NCBI RefSeq assembly: GCF_000269805.1
Contig: NZ_JH711481.1
Span: 497,779-561,778, forward strand
Direction: 5' to 3'
DNA length: 64,000 nt
Source of the DNA: Actinomyces massiliensis 4401292
Lineage (GTDB): Bacteria > Actinomycetota > Actinomycetes > Actinomycetales > Actinomycetaceae
Shown: in pieces, positions 25,376 through 32,868 of the stretch
How the letters are laid out: each line of letters starts with the position of its first letter
Numbering within the stretch: position 1 is the stretch's first letter
Translations under genes and position numbers: made by a program
Notes under the pieces: generated by a model
The model's input: only the letters and a program-made list of their open reading frames with translations
Told to the model about the DNA's origin: nothing
Database searches by the model: none

Positions 25376-26252
25376 ATGGCGCGGCTACCTCGAGGAGCAT
25401 GAACCGGGCGCCGTCGGGGTCCGTCACCTGGATCATCTTGCCGAAGGGGATGTCCTGCGGCCCGGAGACGACCCTCCCGCCGAGAGCGGGTACACGCGCC
25501 GCAGCGTCATCGAGATTCTCCACACCGAAGTAGACCCTCCAGGCCGGAGTCGCACCTTCGCTGGCGTAAGTACCGTAGTAGACCCTCCAGGCCGGAGTCG
25601 CATCCTCGCTGGCGAAAGCGCCGAGCTCCCCGATGCCGCACAGCGACTCCGTCCCGGAGTAGTTGACGCGGTAGGGCAAGTCCTCGCCGCCATAGGGAAC
25701 AACGCGCGTGCGCCACCCGAAGACCCTCTTGTAGAAGTCGATACCGGCGTCCAGCCCGTCGGTCAGGACCTCGTGCCATACGGGCATGCCCGGTCCCATC
25801 GGTGGCACGGGCCCCGGCTCGGTGGAGATCATGCCCACGCGGGCGCCGCCCGGGTCGGTCACGACGGCGAAAGCTGTGGCAGCGCCCGTCTCGTCGACCT
25901 CGTCGCCCGGAACCTCGGTGCACGGGACGACGACGCCTCCGCCCGCCGCCTCCACCTCGGCCACAGCCGCCGCGACGTCGTCGACGAGCAGGGTGACGAG
26001 CCAGCCGGCATAGTCCTCCTGCGGCTCGAAGGAGGCGATGAGGTGGTCGCGGTGCGTCACCGTAGTGGAGATGCCGGCATCAGGGTCGGCAGGGGCGACC
26101 CGCCACCCCAGGAGGCCGGAGTAGAAGGCGGCAGCAGCCTCGGTGTCGGGCGTGTACAGCTCGAGCCAGCAGGGGCGGCCCTGCGCGATTGCCGTGGTGT
26201 CAGCGGTGACAGCAGTGCCGGCGGTATCAGCGATATCGGTCGAAGGGGTCAT
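25368..26252 (-). CDS. Two-domain VOC (glyoxalase-like) protein
   Basis: 294 residues from ATG 26252, with GGAGG six bases upstream. Two VOC domains: the first from WLELYTPDTEAAAAFYSGLL to about residue 145, the second from PVWHEVLTDGLDAGIDFYKR to FMLLEVAAP. Such paired VOC proteins include hydroxylase-like and bleomycin-resistance-like enzymes; the metal ligands (His/Glu) are only partly identifiable. The second domain carries a 16-residue tandem duplication, ASEDATPAWRVYYG / ASEGATPAWRVYFG, produced by a 48-bp DNA repeat. The first ~25 residues come from a 9-bp repeat. The final codons lie within hairpin element copy 1. Confidence 0.8.
   Translation of the reverse strand: MTPSTDIADTAGTAVTADTTAIAQGRPCWLELYTPDTEAAAAFYSGLLGWRVAPADPDAGISTTVTHRDHLIASFEPQEDYAGWLVTLLVDDVAAAVAEVEAAGGGVVVPCTEVPGDEVDETGAATAFAVVTDPGGARVGMISTEPGPVPPMGPGMPVWHEVLTDGLDAGIDFYKRVFGWRTRVVPYGGEDLPYRVNYSGTESLCGIGELGAFASEDATPAWRVYYGTYASEGATPAWRVYFGVENLDDAAARVPALGGRVVSGPQDIPFGKMIQVTDPDGARFMLLEVAAPSR
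25519..25614. repeat. 48-bp tandem duplication within VOC gene
   Basis: AGTAGACCCTCCAGGCCGG... begins at 25529 and again at 25577, exactly 48 bp apart, with few differences over about 38 bp, giving a 16-residue in-frame repeat in the second VOC domain. Confidence 0.85.
26196..26235. repeat. 9-bp repeat in VOC gene 5' end
   Basis: Units TCAGCGGTG, ACAGCAGTG, CCGGCGGTA, TCAGCGATA (from 26200, + strand reading) encode the Ala/Thr-rich N-terminus of the VOC protein on the other strand. Confidence 0.6.
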
Positions 26253-26398
26253 CGGTCCTCCAGGTGTGGGGCTCATTTCTTTGCGGAGGCGCCGGCAGCC
26301 GAGCACGAGGCGCCTCCGGTGGCTCATTGCCAGCCATCCGCACGGTAGGTGGCGCGCAGCCGCGGCGACGACTCCGATCCTGCTGTCCGGAGCCGACG

Positions 26399-26467
26399 TC
26401 GAGATCGACATTCTCGAACGAAGGCGACGGTGGCACCGTCGATCTCGTTCGAGAATGTCGATCTCGA
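26399..26467. repeat. 69-bp hairpin element, copy 2
   Basis: Arms TCGAGATCGACATTCTCGAA and its inverse pair almost completely around the core CGACGGTG-G-CACCGTCG. It lies in the gap downstream of the AraC gene and upstream of the VOC gene (both on the minus strand). Confidence 0.9.
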
Positions 26468-26527
26468 TAGGGCGAGCTATCGCGATAGGCGGGTTGGCAC
26501 TAGCAGGGCGAGCGCTCAAGCGCCCCC

Positions 26528-27331
26528 TCAGCCCGGCCACAGCGCAGGGAGGGCCACCAGCATCGGATGGTCCCACGGAAGGGCCGGACCGACCTCCACG
26601 GTGACCACTTCTTCCCGTTCCTCCTCCCCCCGCCCAACATCCGCACGCAGGCGGTGCGGCCGGGCGACCAGAGGCGCCTGCGGTGCGAGCTGCTCGGCGG
26701 CATCGGCCCCACCGGGAGTCAGCGTGGCCAGCAGCCACGGCGCACCGGCAGGCACCGGCAGGCACACCTCCACCACGCCCCGGCGCAGGGCGCCCGTATG
26801 CGGAGGGCCGCAGGGCACCGGCGTCGGGAAGGTACCGACCCACTGGTAGGGCACCTCACCGAGCCGCGCCCGCAGAGCCGGAGGCACGGCGACGCGCACC
26901 AGTACCCGGCGCGCGGCCGGCGTCAGCAGGCTCGCCGGAGGGAGACTGACCTCGGCCAGCCGGTGCGCCGACCGCCTCAGGGCCGCTGGCGGCAGCCCGA
27001 CGTCCCGGACGAAACGGCGCGAGAAGGTGCCCACCGAGGTATAGCCGACCTCGTAACAGGCCTCCGCCACATCCAGCCCCTCGCTGATGAGCAGGTGCTT
27101 GGCCTCGTGCAGGCGCCAGGAGGACAGGTAGCGGATCGGTGAGACGCCCACCGCCGCGGTGAAGGAGCGCGTCAGATGAGAGGGGCTGTAGGAGAGGTGG
27201 TCGGCCAGGTCGCGGATCGTGATCAGCTCGCGGTGGTGCTCGCGCAGGAAGGCCGTGGCACTCAGGGCCAGGGGCTGCTGAGCGGCGAGCGCCCGCAACG
27301 GCTCCGGGAGGTCAGCACTGCGGATGCTCAT
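26528..27331 (-). CDS. AraC/XylS family transcriptional regulator
   Basis: 267 residues; ATG 27331 (MSIRSADLPEPL), with GGGGGTG upstream, is preferred over a start 15 bases earlier. The DNA-binding domain is N-terminal, not C-terminal: TAFLREHHRELITIRDLADH, SYSPSHLTRSFTAAVGVSPI, RYLSSWRLHEAKHLLIS and GYTSVGTFSRRFVRDVGLPP, two helix-turn-helix units. The C-terminal ~150 residues are a Pro/Val-rich domain without clear family, as in GyrI-like ligand domains. The target is probably a nearby gene such as the VOC gene, which lies downstream in the same direction. Confidence 0.85.
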   Translation of the reverse strand: MSIRSADLPEPLRALAAQQPLALSATAFLREHHRELITIRDLADHLSYSPSHLTRSFTAAVGVSPIRYLSSWRLHEAKHLLISEGLDVAEACYEVGYTSVGTFSRRFVRDVGLPPAALRRSAHRLAEVSLPPASLLTPAARRVLVRVAVPPALRARLGEVPYQWVGTFPTPVPCGPPHTGALRRGVVEVCLPVPAGAPWLLATLTPGGADAAEQLAPQAPLVARPHRLRADVGRGEEEREEVVTVEVGPALPWDHPMLVALPALWPG

Positions 27332-27872
27332 GGGCACCCCCGGCAATCACGGCGCCGCCGTACTTGCGGAGACCAGCACGTACGGATGTCGTCGCGACCG
27401 ACACGCATGGGCCCCCTCCTTCCCGGTTCGTGCGATGGATGAAGAGGATAAGCGCTTCTTGCCACTCGGTCCGGCCGCTGACCCCCTGACTGCCGACATG
27501 CCGCATGGGTGGTCCACGGGCCGCTCGAATGCCGCTCGAATACGGCATGTGACAGAACGCGATAGCCCGGGTGCGGTCCGGCCATCCGCTCGGAAATGCG
27601 AATCCGAAGCCGTAGTGATGCGCACCGCCGGCTTTCTCCCGACTCCTCAGCGATGGTGTTCAGGATTGTTCATTCTAGGAATTGGAGATCCTGCTCTGAG
27701 GCCGGGGAAAACGTAGGCCGCGCATCACCCCGGGTGGGGTTATCCCCACTTTGTTGTCCGGTTAGCGGGATCGAGACAGGACGCCCGGGTGCGACACGGT
27801 GGAGAGACAAGCAGCAGTCGGGCGGCCGGGGAAGAGGGCCGTACAGAACGTACAGAAGAGGAAGTGATAAGG
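27332..27872. other. Intergenic stretch before IS element
   Basis: 541 bp with no recognisable gene. The open frames show no family features. It presumably contains the AraC gene promoter; the right part adjoins the IS end. Confidence 0.4.
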
Positions 27873-29410
27873 GGCTCTTCGTGTTTGAGGGTGTTGTAGG
27901 TGGGGCTTATTGCCTGGTTTAGGTGGTTGTTGTCAGGTGGTCTTTGAGGCGTCCGGTGTGGATGAGGCTGTGGATGGTGTAGCTGGTGAGGTTGCGGAAT
28001 CCCAGGGCGATGCCGCGTAGGTGCTCCGGGCGTCCGTTGATGGCTTGGCGTGGGGCCGTTGGAGGTACGGGGGCGGTCGAAGTAGGCCAGGACGTCCTGG
28101 CTGCGGCTGATCAGGGTTCTGGCCAGGGTCTGGATCTCCTCCAGCCCGTCGGGGACGGCCTGCCTCAGGGAGTCGATGAGCCGTTGCATCAGGTACTTTC
28201 CCAGGCCCGCCTCCTCGGTGCGGTAGGCCTGGATCGGGCGCTGGTAGACGCCCCAGGCGGCCTGGACCGCAGCGTGGCGCTCATCAGCGAACAGGGCCTG
28301 GAGACGCCTGGCCTGGGTGTCGGTGAGCAGGCCGGCCCCGGTCAGCAGGGTGCACCGGGCCCGGTAGAGCGGGTCACCCGCTCGGCCCCGCCGGCCCGCG
28401 ATCACTCGTTGGATGCGGCGGCGGCACTCATCGAGCTTGCTGGCAGCCAGGGACACGACATGGAAGGGGTCCATCACCGCCCGGGCTTGTGGGAGCTCCT
28501 CGCCGGCGGCGCTCTCGGGACCCGGTGAAACCGCCCCGTGGCTACCACCTCGACCCGCCCACGCCAGGACTCGCCCCGAGCGGCGAGCCAGGTCTTGTAG
28601 GGCCTTCTTGGACCGGCTCGGGACCACGTCCAGAAGCCGGGCCGGACCACTGCGGTCGCGCACGGGGGTCAGGTCGATCATGACGGTGACGTACCGGTCG
28701 CCCCGCCTGGTGTGGCGCCACACAGAGGGGGCACCTCCCGCACGGGAGCGAAGCGCGCGGGGGAATCGTCGACCCCGAGAGCCTCCACCCCCTTGAATCG
28801 GTCGGGCGCCTCGTTGAGGATCTGCTCGGCTCGGGTCAGGATTGCGTTGTTGGCGGTGTGCCAGGAGATCCCCAGAGCGGCTGCTACCCGACAGACCGAC
28901 ACGCACTCCAGGGCAAGGGCACGCAGCCCCACTCCACCGCCGAGCGCGTCAGCCGCGCCCTGGGCTCAGCCAAGGTGGAGGTGTCCTGTCTCCACACTCG
29001 ACGGCAGTGGGTGCAGGCGAAGCGCCGCACGCGCACCACCAACTGCGTGGGCCTCCACCCCACCGGCACGTGGGCCAAGCGCCGGGCCACCGTCCCACGG
29101 GATACTCCCTGAACGCCGCAGGCCTTGCAGAAGGGGTCCTCAAACCCGATCGGCATGCGGCACTCGATCACCGCGCGCTTGGCTGTGAGGTGCTGGCCCA
29201 CCGCGGTCAGTCCCAGGGCATCCAGCCCAGGAAGGTCGTCAGATCAGGGCAGGCGAAGGTAGTCTCAAGCACGTCGAGGTCTCTCGTGACGGTTGTGTAG
29301 CAGCTCCCATCATCAGGAGACCTCGACCCCTACCCGCCGCAACGACGCACCCACCCCGACCTACGCACCTCAATAGACCCCGCCTACAACACCCTCAAAC
29401 GCGAAGAGCC
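27873..29410 (-). mobile_element. ISL3-family insertion sequence, decayed
   Basis: A 1538-bp element bounded by imperfect 40-bp terminal inverted repeats (27873-27912 and 29371-29410; both begin GGCTCTTCG when read inward, about five mismatches). The transposase on the minus strand is broken by several frameshifts. Length and transposase type fit ISL3. No 8-bp target duplication can be recognised, so a flank may have rearranged. Confidence 0.85.
27919..29272 (-). pseudogene. ISL3-family transposase, multiply frameshifted
   Basis: Reading across frames: start GTG 29272 (LETTFACPDLTTFLG), a frameshift near 29227, zinc-finger part CRMPIGFEDPFCKACGV with CTHCRRVW, a frame change near 28900, helix-turn-helix ALGISWHTANNAIL and GVEALGVDDS, another change near 28730, the DDE catalytic core YVTVMIDLTPVRDRSGPARL and MDPFHVVSLA...LDECRRR, and a last shift near 28060 before the end GRLKDHLTTTT and a stop at 27919-27921. 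Each segment matches ISL3 transposases, which are about 400-430 residues. With at least four frameshifts no active protein can be made. Confidence 0.85.
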
Positions 29411-29438
29411 ATCAAACCCTGACCGACCAGCAGAACCG

Positions 29439-29513
29439 CGCGCGGACGCACCTTGAGTCTCGTTGACTGCCCCTCAGACGCGAGGGGGGTGAGGTTCTAG
29501 GTGCGTCCGCGCG
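29439..29513. repeat. Nested inverted repeat
   Basis: Outer arms CGCGCGGACGCACCT (29439-29453) and its exact inverse (29499-29513) enclose a smaller hairpin CCCCTC / GAGGGG. It lies between the IS end and the SdpI gene; it may act as terminator or regulatory hairpin. Confidence 0.65.
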
Positions 29514-29585
29514 GGCGTATCATGCAGGAAGAACTCACCGGAACGAGAACCTCTGCCATACCAACAGGAATAATGAGGGACGTCG

Positions 29586-29972
29586 ATGGTTGAGACAGCA
29601 TTCTCCGTACTCATGAGCATGGTCCTGGGCGTAGCCGGCGTCGGACTCGTAGTGCTGGGACGCCGGATGTCGCAGCGCAGACTGCCACCGAACTCCTGGG
29701 CGGGAGTGCGTTACGAGATCGCGCTTCGGTCCGAGGAGAACTGGTATGAGACGCAGGCCCGGTGCGCGACGGCCACCGCGGGACTGGGCGTGGTCTTCAT
29801 CGACTCGGCTCTCCTGTTCGTCATCCAGGCGGTCCTGCATGAGACGGTCTCGATCCTGATCCCCATGGCCATCACGCTGATTCAGACGGCTGCCGGCATG
29901 GCGATACTTCACGTTCAGGCCCGCAGGTGCAGAGCACTCCTTCTGAAGAACACAATCAAGTCACCTAGATGA
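29586..29972 (+). CDS. SdpI family membrane protein
   Basis: 128 residues with GAGGGAC before ATG 29586. First helix FSVLMSMVLGVAGVGLVVLG, then the SdpI signature LPPNSWAGVRYEIALRSEEN-WYE, and two further helices (TATAGLGVVFIDSALLFVIQ, ILIPMAITLIQTAAGMAIL). SdpI is the immunity protein against the SDP toxin in Bacillus; homologues without a toxin are widespread and of unknown role. No SdpC-like toxin gene is adjacent here. It stands alone between an IS and an AT-rich stretch. Confidence 0.85.
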   Translation: MVETAFSVLMSMVLGVAGVGLVVLGRRMSQRRLPPNSWAGVRYEIALRSEENWYETQARCATATAGLGVVFIDSALLFVIQAVLHETVSILIPMAITLIQTAAGMAILHVQARRCRALLLKNTIKSPR

Positions 29973-30340
29973 CCGACGTCAGACAAATTAGCGAAGGGTG
30001 CATCCATCCTACAGGCCCTCAACGCCCCCACTCCCAGAAAAGAACTGAACCCAGGGGTGCAAAACATTTTTTCTCACCCTTGGACCACAATTCCCCTGCA
30101 CGCAAAAGCATACTCGAACACACCATCCCCGCTCACGAAGCACAATCAACCCAAAGAAAAATATTCAGTATTCTTAACAAGACGAGCACTCCGAAACTTT
30201 TCCCCATCCCACTACAGCATCATTCTTGGTCATCCCATATTTCGAGATTATCCTGGCTGCGACCACAGAAGCGAGATACCGTTTAACCTCCTACTTCGTC
30301 GATTCATATCGACCCCCTTCAGCCACATTAGGAACCGCTA
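29973..30340. other. AT-rich stretch, probably foreign remnant
   Basis: Clearly lower GC than the surroundings, with several A and T runs. No coding features. It ends abruptly at the 5'-truncated reductase at 30341, so it may be the edge of an insertion. Confidence 0.5.
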
Positions 30341-30808
30341 AAGGTCCGCGCGATCGGCGTGTCCAATTTCTTCCCCGACCGCTTCGTGGACCTGGCCGAG
30401 AACGTCGAGGTTCCCCCGGCCGTCAACCAGATGGAGACCCACGTCTTCAATCAGCAGGCGGACAACCGCACCTGGTACGCCAAGTACGGCACGGCCCTGG
30501 AGTCCTGGGGGCCGCTGGCTCAGGGCAAGAACAACCTCTTCGCCCACCCGGTTCTGTCCGGGATCGGGGAGGAGTACGGCAAGACCGCCGCCCAGGTGGC
30601 GCTGCGCTACCTGCTGCAGCGCGACGTCATCATCATTCCCAAGTCGGTGCACCGCGAGCGCATGGCCTCCAATCTGGACATCCTCGACTTCCAGCTCGAC
30701 GACGCCGATATGGCGGCCATCACGGCCCTGGATGAGGGCAAGAGCCTGTTCATCGAGCACACGGATCCTAGGGCCGTGGAGTTCCTCCTAGGCTATGGAT
30801 CGCGCTGA
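30341..30808 (+). pseudogene. 5'-truncated aldo/keto reductase
   Basis: The frame starts in the middle of the barrel with VRAIGVSNFFPDRFVDL, followed by AVNQMETHVFNQQ, YGTALESWGPLAQG, KTAAQVALRYLLQRDVIIIP and KSVHRERMASNLDI, then a normal C-terminus and a stop at 30808. About 130 N-terminal residues with the catalytic Asp, Tyr and Lys are missing, so it cannot be active. GTG 30359 could at most give a 149-residue fragment. The break coincides with the AT-rich DNA to the left. An intact homologue is at 48899. Confidence 0.85.
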
Positions 30809-31032
30809 CCCCCACCAACCCCTCACCCGCTGACCGGCCCGACATGTCACGAATCGGGACAAACAGCGCGACACCTCCGAGCGGTGCATCGCAGATCGTT
30901 GGAATGGCGCGTTTCTGCTGAACGGTTCAGCGCACGGTTACGGCGTTTGTCCCGGATCTGGACACACACGCCCCGTAAGGAGGGCTTCGCGCGAGCAAGG
31001 AGCGAGCCCTGGCCGCCGTGCCCGACCCCGGC

Positions 31033-32619
31033 TCATACCGCCACGAGCACCTGCACCATGACGATCTTGACGACGATCGCCAGCGCGAAGAGCGTGGCGT
31101 ACCCGGCCTCGACGCGCTCGTCGTCGCGCTTGGACAGGGCGAAGGCGAGGATGGCCGGCTGGCCCACGAGGCCCGCGAGACCGCCGGCGGCCCGCGGCGC
31201 GCTCACTCCGGCCCACCGCGCTCCCGCCAGGAGCACGACGGCGTTGACCACCACGATGAGCGCCGACAGCCCGCCCACCGCCAGGCCGGTGCGGGAGAAG
31301 GCGGCGGCCGCGAAGTCCGGGCCGCTGGCCAGCCCGATGGCGGCCAGGAAGAACAGCAGGCCGAGCTGGCGGATGGTTGCGTTGGCGGCGTGCGGCAGTC
31401 CCCAGATGAAGGGGCCGGTGCGCCCGAGGCGCCCGAGCACCATGCCCACCACGAGCGGACCGGCGGCCACACCGAGCTTGAGGGTGACACCGCCGGGAAG
31501 CGGCACGGCGACGAGGCCGACCAGCACGCCCAGCGCCATGCCCAGCCCTACGCTGAAGGCGTCGATCTGGGCGATGGAGCGCTCGGAGTCCCCGAAGTAG
31601 TCGGCAGCGCGCTCCAGCTCGTCGCCGGGCACGACCGCCAGCACCCGGTCGCCCAATTCCAGGACGAGGTCCTCGCGGGCGAGCAGGTCCAAGTCACCGC
31701 GCTTGACACGGGTGACGACGCCTCGGAAGCGGCCCGGCATGTCGAGCTCGGCGATGGTGCGCCCGGCCACGCGCGTGCTGGAGACGGTCAGGCGGCGGTA
31801 ATCGACGGCGGTGCGGTCCTTGGCCAGGCACTTGTCGAGGCCGGTGCCCAAGTCCTCCACGGCGGCCTCGACGGCGGACGGCGCCCCGACGATGACGACC
31901 TTGTCCCCGGGCAGCAGCTCCTCACGGGGGTGGACGACGCGGGTGACCCCGTCGCGCTCCAGGTAGGAGATACGGATCCGCCCCTGCCTGAAGGCGTCCA
32001 TCTCGCCCAGGGCCACGCGCCGCAGGAGGTAGACGCTGGTGGCGGTGATGCCGTCGGCCGACGCGGGTCGCGGGTCGCGTCGACCGGGCCAGGGGCGGTT
32101 GATGACGGCGGCCACGATCACGATCGCCACGGCGACGCCGACCGGGTAGGCCAGGGCGTAACCGACGGCGGGCTCCTGAGTGCCGGCCGCCTCGATGGCG
32201 GCGTCGAGCACGGGCGAGGTCAGCGCTCCGGCATAGGCGCCGGAATCCATGGCGGGGGACACGCTCATCAGGCGGGAGTAGAGGATGCCGGCGCCTCCGG
32301 CGACTATGAGCGCGACCACGCACAGACTCATGAGCGGCAGTTGGCGGCGCAGGTCGCGGAAGAAGGTGTTGCCCGCGCCGATGCCGACCGTGTAGCAGAA
32401 CAGTCCGAGGCCGAGGCTGCGCAGCAGGGTCAGGTCGGCTCCCAGCCGGGGGTCGACGGCGCCCAGGGCGAGCCCGACGAAGAGCGCGCCGGCGGCCCCG
32501 AAGCGAATGGGGCCGAAAGGTATCTGGCCGACAGCGGTCCCCAGTCCGATGACGAGGAAGACGGTGAGCAGCGGGGCGGCGGCGAGGACATCGACGACGG
32601 AGTGCAGGAGGTCGGGCAC
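31033..32619 (-). CDS. AspT/YidE/YbjL-type antiporter with TrkA-C domains
   Basis: 528 residues from GTG 32619. Layout: membrane half 1 (about 1-170; LLTVFLVIGLGTAVGQIPFG, GLGLFCYTVGIGAGNTFF), then two RCK_C (TrkA-C) domains at ~200-345 (GRIRISYLERDGVTRVVHPR ... LLPGDKVVIVGAP; VAGRTIAELDMP ... LELGDRVLAVVPGD), then membrane half 2 (about 350-528; LGLLFFLAAIGLASGPDF). This is the duplicated aspartate:alanine exchanger fold. Substrates in the family are dicarboxylates or amino acids; here unknown. It is divergent from cstA, with 22-bp repeats between them. Confidence 0.88.
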   Translation of the reverse strand: MPDLLHSVVDVLAAAPLLTVFLVIGLGTAVGQIPFGPIRFGAAGALFVGLALGAVDPRLGADLTLLRSLGLGLFCYTVGIGAGNTFFRDLRRQLPLMSLCVVALIVAGGAGILYSRLMSVSPAMDSGAYAGALTSPVLDAAIEAAGTQEPAVGYALAYPVGVAVAIVIVAAVINRPWPGRRDPRPASADGITATSVYLLRRVALGEMDAFRQGRIRISYLERDGVTRVVHPREELLPGDKVVIVGAPSAVEAAVEDLGTGLDKCLAKDRTAVDYRRLTVSSTRVAGRTIAELDMPGRFRGVVTRVKRGDLDLLAREDLVLELGDRVLAVVPGDELERAADYFGDSERSIAQIDAFSVGLGMALGVLVGLVAVPLPGGVTLKLGVAAGPLVVGMVLGRLGRTGPFIWGLPHAANATIRQLGLLFFLAAIGLASGPDFAAAAFSRTGLAVGGLSALIVVVNAVVLLAGARWAGVSAPRAAGGLAGLVGQPAILAFALSKRDDERVEAGYATLFALAIVVKIVMVQVLVAV

Positions 32620-32652
32620 GCCCCCAGGCTAGCCTCGACCAGCCTCTTCGCC

Positions 32653-32740
32653 GAGATCGGTCCGCTTCCGCACCGAGATCGGTCCGCTTCCGGCTCGAGA
32701 TCGGTCGCACTCCGCCGCGAGATCGGTCCCCGGACCCTCG
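32653..32740. repeat. Tandem array of four 22-bp units
   Basis: GAGATCGGTC starts at 32653, 32675, 32697 and 32719, exactly 22 bp apart, with tails CGCTTCCGCACC, CGCTTCCGGCTC, GCACTCCGCCGC and CCCGGACCCTCG. The same units occur at 52435. It lies in the divergent gap between the antiporter and cstA genes. Confidence 0.9.
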
Positions 32741-32868
32741 GCGGCGCCTCCGCCAGAGCCTCGCCCCAGACTGACCCTGGCTCTGCACCGCACCGGAGCT
32801 CTACCCTGGACGACAGCACGACTTCTCCCGTCGTGCGTCCCCACAACTCAGCGTTGAGAAGTGACCCC

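Noticed and set aside
27596-27922. Frame of 108 codons before the IS element
   Set aside because: Runs into the IS terminal repeat and shows no family features.
30057-30341. Frame of 94 codons in the AT-rich stretch
   Set aside because: No RBS, no hydrophobic or domain pattern; composition resembles random AT-rich sequence.
32653-32740. 22-bp array as a CRISPR
   Set aside because: Units are contiguous without unique spacers, too short, and no cas genes are present.
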